Source of the DNA: Firmicutes bacterium UBA6113
GTDB taxonomy: Bacteria; Bacillota; Clostridia; Tissierellales; Sedimentibacteraceae
Length of the DNA: 64,000 nt
Reading direction: 5' to 3'
Assembly: GCA_002422545.1 (NCBI GenBank)
Contig: DIWF01000005.1
Location: 1 to 64,000, forward strand
A program made the position numbers and the translations under genes. Positions 1 to 8,492 of the stretch are shown piece after piece (the stretch's first letter is position 1; each line of letters starts with the position of its first letter). Under the pieces are notes generated by a model that saw only the letters and a program-made list of their open reading frames with translations, was not told the DNA's origin and made no database searches.

Positions 1-60
1 GTATTTGGGGTACAATCATAATATGGTATGCACACAAGGCTTCGGAAAATTTACGTAAAA

Positions 61-217
61 TATGTAATATTATGCAAATTTCAAAAATTTAAAGTTAATT
101 TAAACAGCACTTTTTATCCGTATGAGGCAAACATTCAAGATTTACGAATACCGCATTTCAATTTTCTATTGAAATCATGAGATTATAGATTTAGAAGCAC
201 CATTGCAAATTTATACC
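61..217 (+). repeat. Copy A of a two-copy diverged non-coding repeat
   Basis: This stretch aligns by eye, with roughly 70% identity and few gaps, to 3133-3292. The best shared block is GTATGAGGCAAA (here at about 119-130). Copy A also has an 8-bp inverted repeat, ATTTCAAT/ATTGAAAT, near 155-175. Both copies sit 85-170 bp upstream of an open reading frame on the same strand. No reading frame spans it. The rest of 1-387 is AT-rich leader with no recognised gene. Whether the repeat is a structured RNA, a shared promoter region or duplicated flank is not known. Confidence 0.6.
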
Positions 218-387
218 TATTATTAAGTATTATATACAAAAATCCGGGGGATTCGCTCTGAAAGAGAATAAATCAATTACATTATCACATCTATCAAGAT
301 AATAAAAATGTAAGTAATTTTTCTATTCAACTATATTCTTGTTCATATTTCATTTTCTTAACATAATATAATGCAGGAGGGATGTAA

Positions 388-1071
388 ATGAAAAAACCAA
401 CGTGCACTGCAATCATTCATATGAATGAATTCAAACAAAGCTTTAAATATAATGACATTGTAATTCTCACACTTATTATTAAATATCCATTGATAAATAT
501 ACCTCATAACAAATTAGCAGAAAATAATATAAACCGCATGATAAACATACAGATTGAAGAATATTATAATTATGTTTCAAGTACCCTGTACAATAATGCA
601 GTTGAATATTATCATGATTCTCAAACTAATAATTTTCCATTTCATGTTAATGAAGCAATTATGGAATATAACGTAACATATAATGAAAACTGCTTCTTAA
701 GTCTTTATAAAGACAAATATGAATTTACAGGCGGAGCCCACGGTAATACAATTAGAAGTTCTGATACTTGGGAAACATGTCAAGGGACATATATTCCAAT
801 GTATTGTTATTTTTATAAAGGAACAAATTACATGAATTTATTGATAAATGAAATAACAAAACAAGCAGAAAGAAACTTAAATCAAAATCCAGGTATTTAT
901 TTTGAGGATTATAAGAATTTAATAATAGAAAATTTTAACCCAAACAGTTACTTTTTAACTCCTCATGGCATGACCATATATTATCAACAATATGATATAG
1001 CTCCATATTCTACAGGCATTGTAGAATTTACAATACCATATAGGATTATTGGCTGGTATCCGTCTTGTTAA
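388..1071 (+). CDS. DUF3298 (RsiV C-terminal type) domain protein, orphan
   Basis: A 227-residue protein with the features of the DUF3298/DUF4163 family, the extracytoplasmic part of RsiV-like anti-sigma factors. It has a GGAHGN motif near residue 112 and a C-terminal YYQQYDIAPYSTGIVEF-type strand that usually closes this domain. The N-terminus shows no convincing signal peptide or membrane helix, unlike full RsiV, so it is either a stand-alone domain or a truncated copy. The start follows an AGGAGGG ribosome site 6 bases upstream. No sigma-factor gene is adjacent; the sigma/RsiV pair of this window is at 14.5-15.9 kb. It follows repeat copy A. Role unknown; ligand binding at the surface is a guess from the family. 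Confidence 0.7.
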   Translation: MKKPTCTAIIHMNEFKQSFKYNDIVILTLIIKYPLINIPHNKLAENNINRMINIQIEEYYNYVSSTLYNNAVEYYHDSQTNNFPFHVNEAIMEYNVTYNENCFLSLYKDKYEFTGGAHGNTIRSSDTWETCQGTYIPMYCYFYKGTNYMNLLINEITKQAERNLNQNPGIYFEDYKNLIIENFNPNSYFLTPHGMTIYYQQYDIAPYSTGIVEFTIPYRIIGWYPSC

Positions 1072-1210
1072 AATGTTGGAATCTGATTCTTGAAAATGAG
1101 TTACCTTTTATTAGTAATAGTTAAAGCTAACTAAGCTTACCAATCATTATTCATATCCAACATATTAAATGAATAATATATCATAAAGCCATTCAATATG
1201 GAGGTGTTTT

Positions 1211-2023
1211 ATGGGATATTATATAAGTGTTGAACCGACTGTCAAAGTATATGTTGAGGATCTTAATCCGGAGGGTAACAAAACAATTGTATTCTTGCAT
1301 GGTTGGCCCGGCAGTCATGATTTGTTTGAATACCAGTTTGATGTTTTGCCCGGAAGAGGTTACAGATGTATTGGAATAGATCAAAGAGGATTTGGAAAAT
1401 CTGACAAACCATGGCATGGTTATGATTACAATCGCCTTGCTGATGATGTGAGATGCGTTGTTGAGGCCCTGAAGCTGCAGGACTTTGTGCTGACAGGTCA
1501 CTCAACAGGTGGAGCAATTGCACTAAGATACATGTCCAGGTACAACGGATATGGCGTTTCAAAGCTTGCTTTGTTTGCTGCTGCAGCTCCGAGTCTAGTT
1601 AAACTGCCCAACTTTCCTTATGGTATAGAAAAAAGTGTAGTTTTGGATATCATTGAAGGTACTAATAATGATCGCCCCAAAATGCTTAGAGGTTTCGGAG
1701 AGATTTTTTTCTTTCAGCAAACATCTGAACCATTTAATGAATGGTTCCTTCAATTAGGGCTGCAAGCAGCGGGGTGGTCAACTGCTGCTATTGCAAATAC
1801 TTGGTTGCGGGAACAATTATTTTATGATATAGAAACTATAAAAGTACCTACTTTGATTATACATGGAATTCATGATAAAGTTGTCCCATTTGAATTAGGT
1901 GAAGTACAACACTATGGAATTAAAAATTCTATTTTGTTGCAGTTCGAATATAGCGGTCATGGTGCTTTCTATGATGAACGTGAAAAATTTAATGAAGAAT
2001 TGATGAAGTTTATAGAAAAATAA
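1211..2023 (+). CDS. Alpha/beta hydrolase fold protein
   Basis: A 270-residue soluble hydrolase of the haloperoxidase/esterase-like alpha/beta fold. The oxyanion segment HGWPG is at residues 30-34, DQRGFGKSD at 57-65, the nucleophile elbow GHSTGG places Ser98, and the likely acid and base are Asp222 and His250 (SGHGAFYDE). Length is normal for the family. The GGAGGTG ribosome site lies 7 bases before the ATG. There is no partner gene in the same orientation that would reveal the substrate, and the downstream neighbour is a broken regulator. Motifs give the fold and triad but not the reaction: esterase, haloperoxidase or C-C hydrolase are all possible. Confidence 0.85.
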   Translation: MGYYISVEPTVKVYVEDLNPEGNKTIVFLHGWPGSHDLFEYQFDVLPGRGYRCIGIDQRGFGKSDKPWHGYDYNRLADDVRCVVEALKLQDFVLTGHSTGGAIALRYMSRYNGYGVSKLALFAAAAPSLVKLPNFPYGIEKSVVLDIIEGTNNDRPKMLRGFGEIFFFQQTSEPFNEWFLQLGLQAAGWSTAAIANTWLREQLFYDIETIKVPTLIIHGIHDKVVPFELGEVQHYGIKNSILLQFEYSGHGAFYDEREKFNEELMKFIEK

Positions 2024-2059
2024 GCAAAGTAATGAACTTAATAAATAAGTTGAATTGAA

Positions 2060-2431
2060 TATTTTCAAGAAGCTATCTCAATATTTCGTTTGATGTTTCA
2101 ACAAAACTCGGATTTGCGAACACAAGTAATTGATTGGTTTTCTTCATATGCCAATTTATTGATATATGAAACAGCACATCCGGAGTATAACAGCTCATTT
2201 ATTAAGTTGTGCAATTTGCTGTACTTGCTTCTAGTTAGCGAATCCGGTAAAAACCAACTCGACGGCATTACACAAGACGCTATTGCAGATATTCTCGGGA
2301 CCAGTCGAGTAAATCTATCAAGAGGACTTGCACGGCTCCGAGACGAAAAAATTATTATAACAAAGCGAAAAAAGATTGTAGTTATTGACCATTTAGCCTT
2401 AAAAAATCATTGTTCATTAGAAACACTTTGA
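2060..2431 (+). pseudogene. Crp/Fnr regulator remnant (C-terminal half only)
   Basis: The readable frame runs from a stop at 2057 and matches the tail of the dimer helix and winged helix of Crp/Fnr proteins. The recognition helix region ITQDAIADILGTSRVNLSR is clear, followed by a wing. Full Crp/Fnr proteins are about 220 residues; here the N-terminal cyclic-nucleotide-type sensor domain is absent. Similarity continues upstream of the only possible starts (TTG 2090, ATG 2093) and no ribosome site precedes them. The preceding hydrolase stops 36 bases earlier, so the missing half was deleted. A short DNA-binding protein could in principle still be made from 2093. Family call is confident; the pseudogene call is likely. 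Confidence 0.65.
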
Positions 2432-2482
2432 CCTCCAATAAATGCAAAAGGAAAATGTGCTTTACATTAACCTCTATGCTTA

Positions 2483-2695
2483 TTGTATAAAAGGTTTTTG
2501 ATTTTATCTGCTAAAAATGATACAGAAAAAAATCTTTTACATCTGCAAAAGATTCGTTTCTTGATTTGTCATATAGGAATAACCGAAATGAAAACACAAG
2601 TCATAAAAAGCGGAAGAATGCTAGCTATCTTACTGGAAAATCAACCTTTATCTTCATGCGAAGTCACATATTTAGGTGAGATTTCTAATGAGTAG
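2483..2695 (+). CDS. Doubtful 70-codon reading frame
   Basis: The frame opens only with TTG, has no ribosome site, and resembles no family I recognise. It lies in the decayed patch between the Crp remnant and the IS200-like remnant. It may be chance or a fragment of a lost gene. Confidence 0.12.
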   Translation: MYKRFLILSAKNDTEKNLLHLQKIRFLICHIGITEMKTQVIKSGRMLAILLENQPLSSCEVTYLGEISNE

Positions 2696-2740
2696 TTTAT
2701 ATTATTTAGAAGAAATACATTACATCGAAACACTTGAATA

Positions 2741-2773
2741 ACGGCGAATTTAGCTTCTGTCTAAATTCGCCGT
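2741..2773 (+). terminator. Perfect 12-bp inverted repeat, terminator-like
   Basis: ACGGCGAATTTA and its exact complement flank a 9-base loop. The tract after it is not T-rich, so terminator function is uncertain. Confidence 0.45.
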
Positions 2774-2794
2774 TTGAATTGTATATACAATAAA

Positions 2795-2951
2795 CCCCCG
2801 GCTATGCCGGGGGAGCCAAATAGCTTTAGCTTCAAGTAGAAAAAGAAAACCTCCAATGTTAAAATAATGTAGATTTGCCAACCACATAAAAAAAGGAGGG
2901 TCCAATATGGACAAAAATACTTTATCACATGAAGAATATCTGTTACTGTAA
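2795..2951 (+). mobile_element. IS200-type element remnant with tnpA start
   Basis: A GC-rich hairpin, CCCCCGGC-TAT-GCCGGGGG (2795-2813), stands out from AT-rich flanks and resembles the subterminal hairpins of IS200/IS605 ends. About 95 bases on, an AAGGAGGG ribosome site precedes ATG 2907, which reads MDKNTLSH before diverging and stopping after 14 codons (stop 2949-2951). MDKN-SLSH is how I recall many Firmicute IS200 TnpA proteins beginning, so this looks like the left end of such an element with most of tnpA deleted. No right end, HUH motif or catalytic Tyr was found. The element cannot be autonomous. Confidence 0.5.
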
Positions 2952-3132
2952 TTTTATTGCCATAACACATTTTATTTGCTCATCCAGAAAATGCAACCAA
3001 CTCCCCCAATTTTGAAAAAGAGGTTAACAAAAATATGATTAATACATAGAATGGTTGTACACATGTATGGGTTCAGACCATAGAATAATTAATACCTTAA
3101 TTAACGAACAGGAACGTCTAATAATTATAATA

Positions 3133-3292
3133 AAATGTAAAATTATACAAAAATCAAAAATCTCAGGTTCATTTAAAATACGTATTTTTCACGTATGAGG
3201 CAAAATTTTAAGATTTATGAATATAGCATCCTTAATTTTTATTGAAATTTTGAGATTTTTGTTTTTAAAAATATCATTGCGTTTTTATACCT
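3133..3292 (+). repeat. Copy B of the two-copy diverged repeat
   Basis: Partner of 61-217, sharing the GTATGAGGCAAA core (about 3193-3204). In this copy an exact 11-bp inverted repeat, CAAAAATCTCA (3155-3165) with TGAGATTTTTG (3251-3261), encloses the core and could close a stem in RNA. These arms are not well kept in copy A. No gene lies between 2952 and 3376 apart from this repeat. Confidence 0.6.
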
Positions 3293-3376
3293 TTTATGAA
3301 TAAATAATAACCATTCAGTAGTATCCTTAAGTTTAAGTTAATTTTACTATAAATAGAAAAATCAGAAATTGATGAT

Positions 3377-3979
3377 ATGAAAAATCATCCACAAATTGAT
3401 ATCATAAAGATTATAGGGTTAAAGCAGGACACATTTGAATATTTCGTTGAAAAATATGGTCAACAGTTTAAAGCGATATACTTTTTTAAAAACAAAAGTA
3501 TAAAAGATTTGAGTCCTTTATCGTCACTACAGAAAGTTGAATTTATAGGGTATTTTTTTAACCAAGGCTGTGATAGATTATGGGATATGAATAGAAATTT
3601 TGCTTTAAAAGGTTTATCAATTAATGATTTTTCAAAACTTCATTATATTGATGAAATTGTTACTGCCCCTAACTTGGAATTTTTTGATTTTGGTAATCGT
3701 GAAATACGAAGATTTTGTGAAAAAACTCAGAGCACAATAACGGAACAGATATTTTATACAAAAATGCCCCAAAACTGCCCGAGAAAAATTATTACAGGAG
3801 GATTTTACCAAATGAGAATCAATATTTTAGATATTTCACTAAAATTAAAAAGACACCAACCTGTTGCAGTCAGTGCCTTTCTTCAATTGGTTAATTACAT
3901 ATTGCTTACTTCTTCGTGCTCATGTGCTTCTTTATATTTTAAGCGAGTAGCTTTACCTCCCCGAATCTTAAGGGATTAA
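3377..3979 (+). pseudogene. LRR-like protein, truncated and run on out of frame
   Basis: The first ~115 residues look like a leucine-rich-repeat type protein (segments around IKDLSPLSSLQKVEF and LKGLSINDFSKLHYID, then APNLEFF). After about residue 115 the translation loses this character and becomes Cys/Ser-rich and unlike any domain, which suggests a deletion or frameshift into unrelated sequence. There is no good ribosome site before the ATG at 3377. An internal AGGAGG followed by ATG near 3811 could start a ~55-residue peptide in the same frame, but that peptide has no recognisable features. It follows repeat copy B, as the DUF3298 gene follows copy A. Confidence 0.4.
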
Positions 3980-4028
3980 ACCGAGCTAATCATTTATAGC
4001 CTCCTCAATCTTTTTTATATAAATTTAA

Positions 4029-4160
4029 CATTGTCATCATAATAATGATGTTGCTGGTGTAACCGGCAGAAGATGCAACTGTGAATGTGTTTTCGAGTGT
4101 TTAGAAGAATTGCTTGAAGATGCTTTGGAAGAAAACAATAACCACCATTGTCATAGATAG
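4029..4160 (+). pseudogene. Cys/His-rich C-terminal coding fragment
   Basis: Between two in-frame stops lies a 43-codon stretch with coding character: His-rich ends, a CNCECVFEC cluster, an acidic Leu-rich helix and a final NNNHHCHR. It lacks a plausible start codon. It is followed by a strong hairpin at 4185-4204. It may be the 3' end of a small metal-binding or spore-type protein whose front was lost. Nothing else was recognised between 3980 and 4433. Confidence 0.3.
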
Positions 4161-4184
4161 TTTTAAATATGTTGGTCTACTGTG

Positions 4185-4204
4185 GGCGGGAATTTATTCC
4201 CGCC
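4185..4204 (+). terminator. GC-rich hairpin after Cys/His-rich fragment
   Basis: GGCGGGAA and TTCCCGCC form an exact 8-bp stem with a 4-base loop. The downstream bases are A-rich, so it is a weak terminator at best. Confidence 0.4.
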
Positions 4205-4360
4205 TATAAAAACCAAGCAATATACCCAGTATCAACTTTCATATAACACATAATATTAATACTATACAACCTACCTAGTCAGAATTGACCGGATGATAAT
4301 ATATATGCCCTTAGCCTAAAAAATTCTGAAACATAACTCTTTTGAATAAACACTATTAAA

Positions 4361-4399
4361 AGAGGGTATCAAGAATACTTTGTATTTTTGATACCCTCT
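4361..4399 (-). terminator. Terminator of the permease operon
   Basis: AGAGGGTATCAA pairs exactly with TTGATACCCTCT, extended inward by AATAC/GTATT. On the minus strand the stem is followed by a T-run, 35 bases after the permease stop. Confidence 0.85.
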
Positions 4400-4433
4400 A
4401 AGTTACGTTCTATATTAAAAGCAACTATACATT

Positions 4434-5891
4434 TTATAACATTGTGCCAATATTGTATCCAACAAAAGTTACAATAATAGTAGTAATAGCTATCATAGCA
4501 AAACCGTATTTGTAAATCTTATTACGACTGCTGTATTCATCACCATGCAACATTGCAACGGTTGCAAAACCAGATGGAAATGTATATGCTAATGACCCAC
4601 AGAAGGTAGTAGTTATTGCAATAGCTACCGGATTAATATTTCCGCTGCTCAATGCAAGAGTAACTCCAAGCCCTGTCATTACTGTTATTGATGTTACGTT
4701 TGATGCAGCGTTGGTCATAAATGTTGTTACAAAAGCAAGTATCATAACTATGATGATTGGTGACACACCACTTGTAAGCGGAATTACTTTCGCACTTACA
4801 AAAGCAGTAACTCCAGTACTTTCAGCGCTGACAGCGCTTCCCAGATATACTCCTATGCTGATGAATATCAATATAGCCCAATTTATGTTTTTATTCATAA
4901 CTTGCCCTACATTAATAATAGGCTTGTCATCAATACTTATAACCGACATAAGGATTACGGATAAAATTGCCCAGAAGGTGATTCCATATGTATTGAGTGC
5001 CTTTACAATTGGAGAATCCGCAGCAAACATAATCAGAATACCAGGTGCCATCCACATTATGACTGTAAAGAAGAAAATGAAGACTGTAGCTTTTTCCTTT
5101 AAATTCATCGGACTTTGCTTTTCTAGTACATTCTGGATATTGAAATCTTTAAACTTGCTCATATCAGGTTTGGCAAAAATGCGGATCATAATAACCATAA
5201 GTATGAATAGAACAAGACCGGTTGGAACTCCATATGCCAGGTAGGTAAATAGGCTTATACTCTTTTTCGTTATTCCCTCATATACACCTAGACCTAGAAT
5301 AGCCAGTGAGTGGGAAATAGGAGTCATGGCACCTCCGATATTTACACCGAATATAGTTACTATGTTTGCAATATGCGGATATGAATCGTTCTTGGTATAT
5401 CCCAACTCCTGATATATTTTATTACAAAAAGCAAGCATGAAAGCAGCAGCTGGTACCTGATCCATAAAAGCAGCAAGCAGCATACCCAAGACACCAATTG
5501 AAAACGTGAATACCCATGGACTTTTTGTTACAAATTTCATACTCATGAACTTTGCAACTATTCTATTGATGAATCCAGATTCGTTTAGAGCATAAGTCAT
5601 AATGAAGCTCATAAGAACGAAATATATTATCCAACTTCCAAAGGATGCACCAATTATTGCATTAAGTGTAGCAACACCTGTTCTGGAAAGAAGTATTACA
5701 GACAGCAAAGCGGGCCAAACAGTATCAACCAGTGAGAGCAGGAGCACTGTTGCAATGAAAACTCCGATAACCTTCATACCTATTGCAGTCATTGGTTCAA
5801 CAGGCGGTAGAAACCAGAAAAGAGCTACTATTGCTAAACATGAAATAATTTTTACTAGTTTATTATTTTCTATGTGGAATCTTTGACTCAT
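4434..5891 (-). CDS. SLC13/DASS-type anion permease
   Basis: A 485-residue inner-membrane carrier with 11-13 hydrophobic segments spread over its length. A TNAASNVTS stretch near residue 395 resembles the SNT motif of divalent anion:sodium symporters. The first half contains a matching region around the GGAMTPISHS segment. It lies 155 bases after the beta-keto acid cleavage enzyme on the same strand with no terminator seen between them, so both probably come from the sigma-54 promoter at 6969-6984. The likely role is sodium-coupled uptake of the carboxylate that the enzyme, or its pathway, consumes. AAGGAG precedes the ATG. A more general ion-transporter superfamily member is the alternative; the substrate cannot be read. 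Confidence 0.75.
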   Translation of the reverse strand: MSQRFHIENNKLVKIISCLAIVALFWFLPPVEPMTAIGMKVIGVFIATVLLLSLVDTVWPALLSVILLSRTGVATLNAIIGASFGSWIIYFVLMSFIMTYALNESGFINRIVAKFMSMKFVTKSPWVFTFSIGVLGMLLAAFMDQVPAAAFMLAFCNKIYQELGYTKNDSYPHIANIVTIFGVNIGGAMTPISHSLAILGLGVYEGITKKSISLFTYLAYGVPTGLVLFILMVIMIRIFAKPDMSKFKDFNIQNVLEKQSPMNLKEKATVFIFFFTVIMWMAPGILIMFAADSPIVKALNTYGITFWAILSVILMSVISIDDKPIINVGQVMNKNINWAILIFISIGVYLGSAVSAESTGVTAFVSAKVIPLTSGVSPIIIVMILAFVTTFMTNAASNVTSITVMTGLGVTLALSSGNINPVAIAITTTFCGSLAYTFPSGFATVAMLHGDEYSSRNKIYKYGFAMIAITTIIVTFVGYNIGTML

Positions 5892-6046
5892 TCTTTATCT
5901 CCTTTAAATTTAATTACTAATCCAAGTTTTAACCTTTATTTATGGCTGTTCCTCGTTAATGTTTTGCCATATTTTTTACATTCAGCAACGTACTTAGTGT
6001 ATTAGATCAGCCTCTTCAGACTGACCTTTTATATTAATTTAGCAAG

Positions 6047-6907
6047 TTATTTTAACCCTAAAATTTCTCTAGCTTCTGTAGGCGTTGCAACTTCAAATCC
6101 AAATTCTCTTGCAAGTCTTGCGGCTCTTTCTACAAGCTGAGCATTGCTCTTTGCTAATTCACCTTTACGATACATAACATTATCTTCCATACCGACACGT
6201 ACGTTTCCACCCATCAACATAGTCATAACTGTTGCAGGAAGCTGATTTGCCGCAATTGCCATTGTCCCGAACAAAGTTCCCTTTGGCAATTTGTTTATTA
6301 CATGAACAAGGTTTTCAACCGAAAATTCCATTGCCCCCTGGCTCGCCTTATCCATACCCATTACAAATGTCATTGACATAGGATCATTTAATACTCCATT
6401 AGGATAAACATACTTTACTACATCTTCTATTGAAGTTGGGTTGAAAATCTCCATTTCAGGTTTAATATTTAGTTCTTTCATTCTTGCAGCTGACTTAATA
6501 AGAAATTCTCTCGTCCACTCATAAATAAATGTTCTTCCTGCCCAAGATGTTCCTATTAACGAACAATCTAAAGAACACATTTCTGGAAGTACAACGTCAT
6601 CAGTATAAAGAAGCTTCATTCCATCTTCTGCTACTGTTCCAGGAACATTTGCCGGAGCAGTAGAGTTCTGCAGAATAATGTTACATTTCGATCTTATCAG
6701 CGTGTTTATCTCAGAATATATTTTAGGGTCATTTGTGGATATACCCTGCTTGTCTCGCGCATGAATATGTACAATTGATGCACCTGCATTATAGCATTCA
6801 TATGCTGACTGAGCAATTTCAACTGGTTGTATTGGAAGATTTGGATTAGCCTCCTTTCCCTGAAATGCTCCTGTCTGAGCTACTGTGATAATAACTTTCC
6901 TTGTCAT
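6047..6907 (-). CDS. Beta-keto acid cleavage enzyme (BKACE, DUF849)
   Basis: A 286-residue TIM-barrel enzyme of the family that includes 3-keto-5-aminohexanoate cleavage enzyme (Kce). The family joins a beta-keto acid with acetyl-CoA to give acetoacetate and a new acyl-CoA. The metal-binding HIHARD motif is at residues 47-52 (His47, His49), and the conserved GGNVRVGMEDNV segment, carrying the third metal ligand, is near residue 231. Length is normal. An AGGAGGG site precedes the ATG. The first gene of its unit, it reads from a -24/-12 promoter and is followed by a permease. Across the intergenic region lie a phosphate acyltransferase and an acyl kinase that could turn the acyl-CoA product into ATP. 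Pocket residues do not let me choose the substrate. Confidence 0.85.
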   Translation of the reverse strand: MTRKVIITVAQTGAFQGKEANPNLPIQPVEIAQSAYECYNAGASIVHIHARDKQGISTNDPKIYSEINTLIRSKCNIILQNSTAPANVPGTVAEDGMKLLYTDDVVLPEMCSLDCSLIGTSWAGRTFIYEWTREFLIKSAARMKELNIKPEMEIFNPTSIEDVVKYVYPNGVLNDPMSMTFVMGMDKASQGAMEFSVENLVHVINKLPKGTLFGTMAIAANQLPATVMTMLMGGNVRVGMEDNVMYRKGELAKSNAQLVERAARLAREFGFEVATPTEAREILGLK

Positions 6908-6968
6908 TTGAATTCCCTCCTAAAAAATTTGCTATATTTGTTAATCATATAGACTATAAAAGAGTAAT

Positions 6969-6984
6969 AGCATTTTCCGTGCCA
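6969..6984 (-). promoter_or_regulatory. Sigma-54 (-24/-12) promoter of BKACE operon
   Basis: On the minus strand this reads TGGCACGGAAAATGCT, with GG and GC exactly 10 bases apart as sigma-54 requires. Predicted start of transcription is near 6958, about 50 bases before the BKACE ATG. Confidence 0.85.
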
Positions 6985-7073
6985 TCGTTGAAATAATATC
7001 AAAATGTGTGTATTTTTCAACATTTTAGCTTGTTAAGTTATTATCTTGTCATATTAAATTTGTAATACTTTAC

Positions 7074-7182
7074 GCAATTTTGCGCAGTTTACACTCAATT
7101 TTAAGCAATTTATTCTAATGCTTTAATTCCAACGAACATGTGAAAACCTGCTTTTATAAACATCTTATTTTTGCGATGTTCG
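7074..7182. promoter_or_regulatory. Candidate activator sites between divergent sigma-54 promoters
   Basis: Two dyads lie between the promoters: CGCAA-TT-TTGCG at 7074-7085, and CGAACAT/ATGTTCG with arms at 7133-7139 and 7176-7182, the second overlapping AACATC/GATGTT. They are 90-250 bases from the two -24 elements, the usual range for enhancer-binding activators. Assignment to the activator at 9602-11137 is inferred from position. Confidence 0.4.
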
Positions 7183-7328
7183 ATAAAAAAATATATATAT
7201 TTAGTCATTCTGCCAACAAGTATCCAGATAGCAAAATAATATAAATTATAATGTAAAGTTAAGTAAAACGCTATATTTTAATTACTCAAATGTAATACAT
7301 GTTATCTTGCTTGTTAAATTCAAACCTA

Positions 7329-7344
7329 TGGCATAGATTTTGCA
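7329..7344 (+). promoter_or_regulatory. Sigma-54 (-24/-12) promoter of ptb-buk operon
   Basis: TGGCATAGATTTTGCA has GG and GC exactly 10 bases apart. Predicted transcript start is near 7355, leaving a leader of about 220 bases before the ATG at 7576. The leader holds only a small CTGAGA/TCTCAG hairpin. The remainder of 6908-7575 contains no gene. Confidence 0.85.
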
Positions 7345-7575
7345 AATTTAATAGTGAACCATGCTAAATGAGTAAATAATCCTTTTTAATATAAGCCATC
7401 TAATTAGAGACTACACAACTGAGACAAACCGTTCTCAGAGGGGATTATTAGCGACATGTTATCATGGATAGGTAAGATATTCTACTTTCCTATTTCCTGA
7501 AATGGATCATTAGCTATAAACACTTTCAGTTTATATGCGGTAAAAAAGAAAATCTAAATAATTAGAGGAGAAAAA

Positions 7576-8472
7576 ATGATAGTTACAAATTTTAATCAAT
7601 TAATAAATCTTGCCGTCGAAAGAGAATCAAAAACAATCGCTGTTGTATCACCGGAAGATTTAGAAGTGTTGGAAGTAATCGCAAAAGCTGAAGAGCTTAA
7701 CCTTGCTAACTTTATTTTAGTCGGTGAAAGAGCAAAGATGGAACAAATAATTCAACAAAACAACTTGAACATTAAAGCAGCGTTCTATGATGAAAAAGAT
7801 CATAAAAAAGCAGCAGATATAGCTGTTGATTTAGTTGCAAAATGTAAAGCATCAACTGTAATGAAAGGAATGCTTCATTCTTCAATATTTCTAAAGGCAG
7901 TCTTAAATAAGGAAAAAACTTTAAATGTCGGTAAACATATAACTCAGATTTCTATTGTTGAAAAAGAAAATAATGAAGGGCTGCTGTTTATTACCGACTG
8001 CGCTATAACAGTTAATCCTGATTTAATGGCAAAAAAAGAAATTATTGATAATGCTGTTAACCTAGCTCAAAATTTAGGTATTGAAAAACCACGTGTTGCA
8101 GTTCTTGCTTCACTAGAATTGGTTAATCCTGACATGCAGGATACTATCGATGCGGCTGTGCTCAGTAAAATGGCAGACCGAGGACAAATTAAAGGATGTG
8201 TTGTTGACGGACCATTTGCTTTTGATAATGCTGTATCAGTTGAATCAGCCGAGGCAAAGGGAATTAACAGCCCCGTAGCCGGCAAAGCCGATATTATAGT
8301 AGTACCAAATCTTACAGTAGGAAATACAGTTACTAAAGCTATTTCTTTTATTGCAAAAAAAACTGTTATTGCAGCTACTGTAGGAACATTTGTTCCAATT
8401 ATATTTACATCAAGAACTGAATCAATGGAAGGCAAGCTTCTTTCAATAGCATTAGCTACCTACACATCATAA
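7576..8472 (+). CDS. ptb: Phosphate acetyl/butyryltransferase family enzyme
   Basis: A 298-residue enzyme of the phosphotransacylase family, the size of phosphate butyryltransferase rather than of long Pta proteins. Family features include the VSPEDLEVLEV start, the STVMKGMLHSS loop near residue 93, the TDCAITVNPD block, and the GPFAFDNAVS segment near 211. It would convert an acyl-CoA and phosphate to acyl phosphate and CoA in the cytoplasm. It is followed after 20 bases by the kinase that would use that acyl phosphate, under the -24/-12 promoter at 7329. Chain length of the acyl group is unknown; the neighbouring beta-keto acid enzyme suggests it need not be butyrate. Confidence 0.88.
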   Translation: MIVTNFNQLINLAVERESKTIAVVSPEDLEVLEVIAKAEELNLANFILVGERAKMEQIIQQNNLNIKAAFYDEKDHKKAADIAVDLVAKCKASTVMKGMLHSSIFLKAVLNKEKTLNVGKHITQISIVEKENNEGLLFITDCAITVNPDLMAKKEIIDNAVNLAQNLGIEKPRVAVLASLELVNPDMQDTIDAAVLSKMADRGQIKGCVVDGPFAFDNAVSVESAEAKGINSPVAGKADIIVVPNLTVGNTVTKAISFIAKKTVIAATVGTFVPIIFTSRTESMEGKLLSIALATYTS

Positions 8473-8492
8473 TAAAAATATAGGAGATAAAA

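Noticed and set aside
2741..2813. CRISPR-like repeats from the two closely placed hairpins
   Set aside because: The two stems are unrelated in sequence and there is no repeat-spacer periodicity.
4711..5244. Long open frame opposite the SLC13-type permease
   Set aside because: A mirror of the permease codons on the other strand: no ribosome site, no family, and the permease is clearly real.
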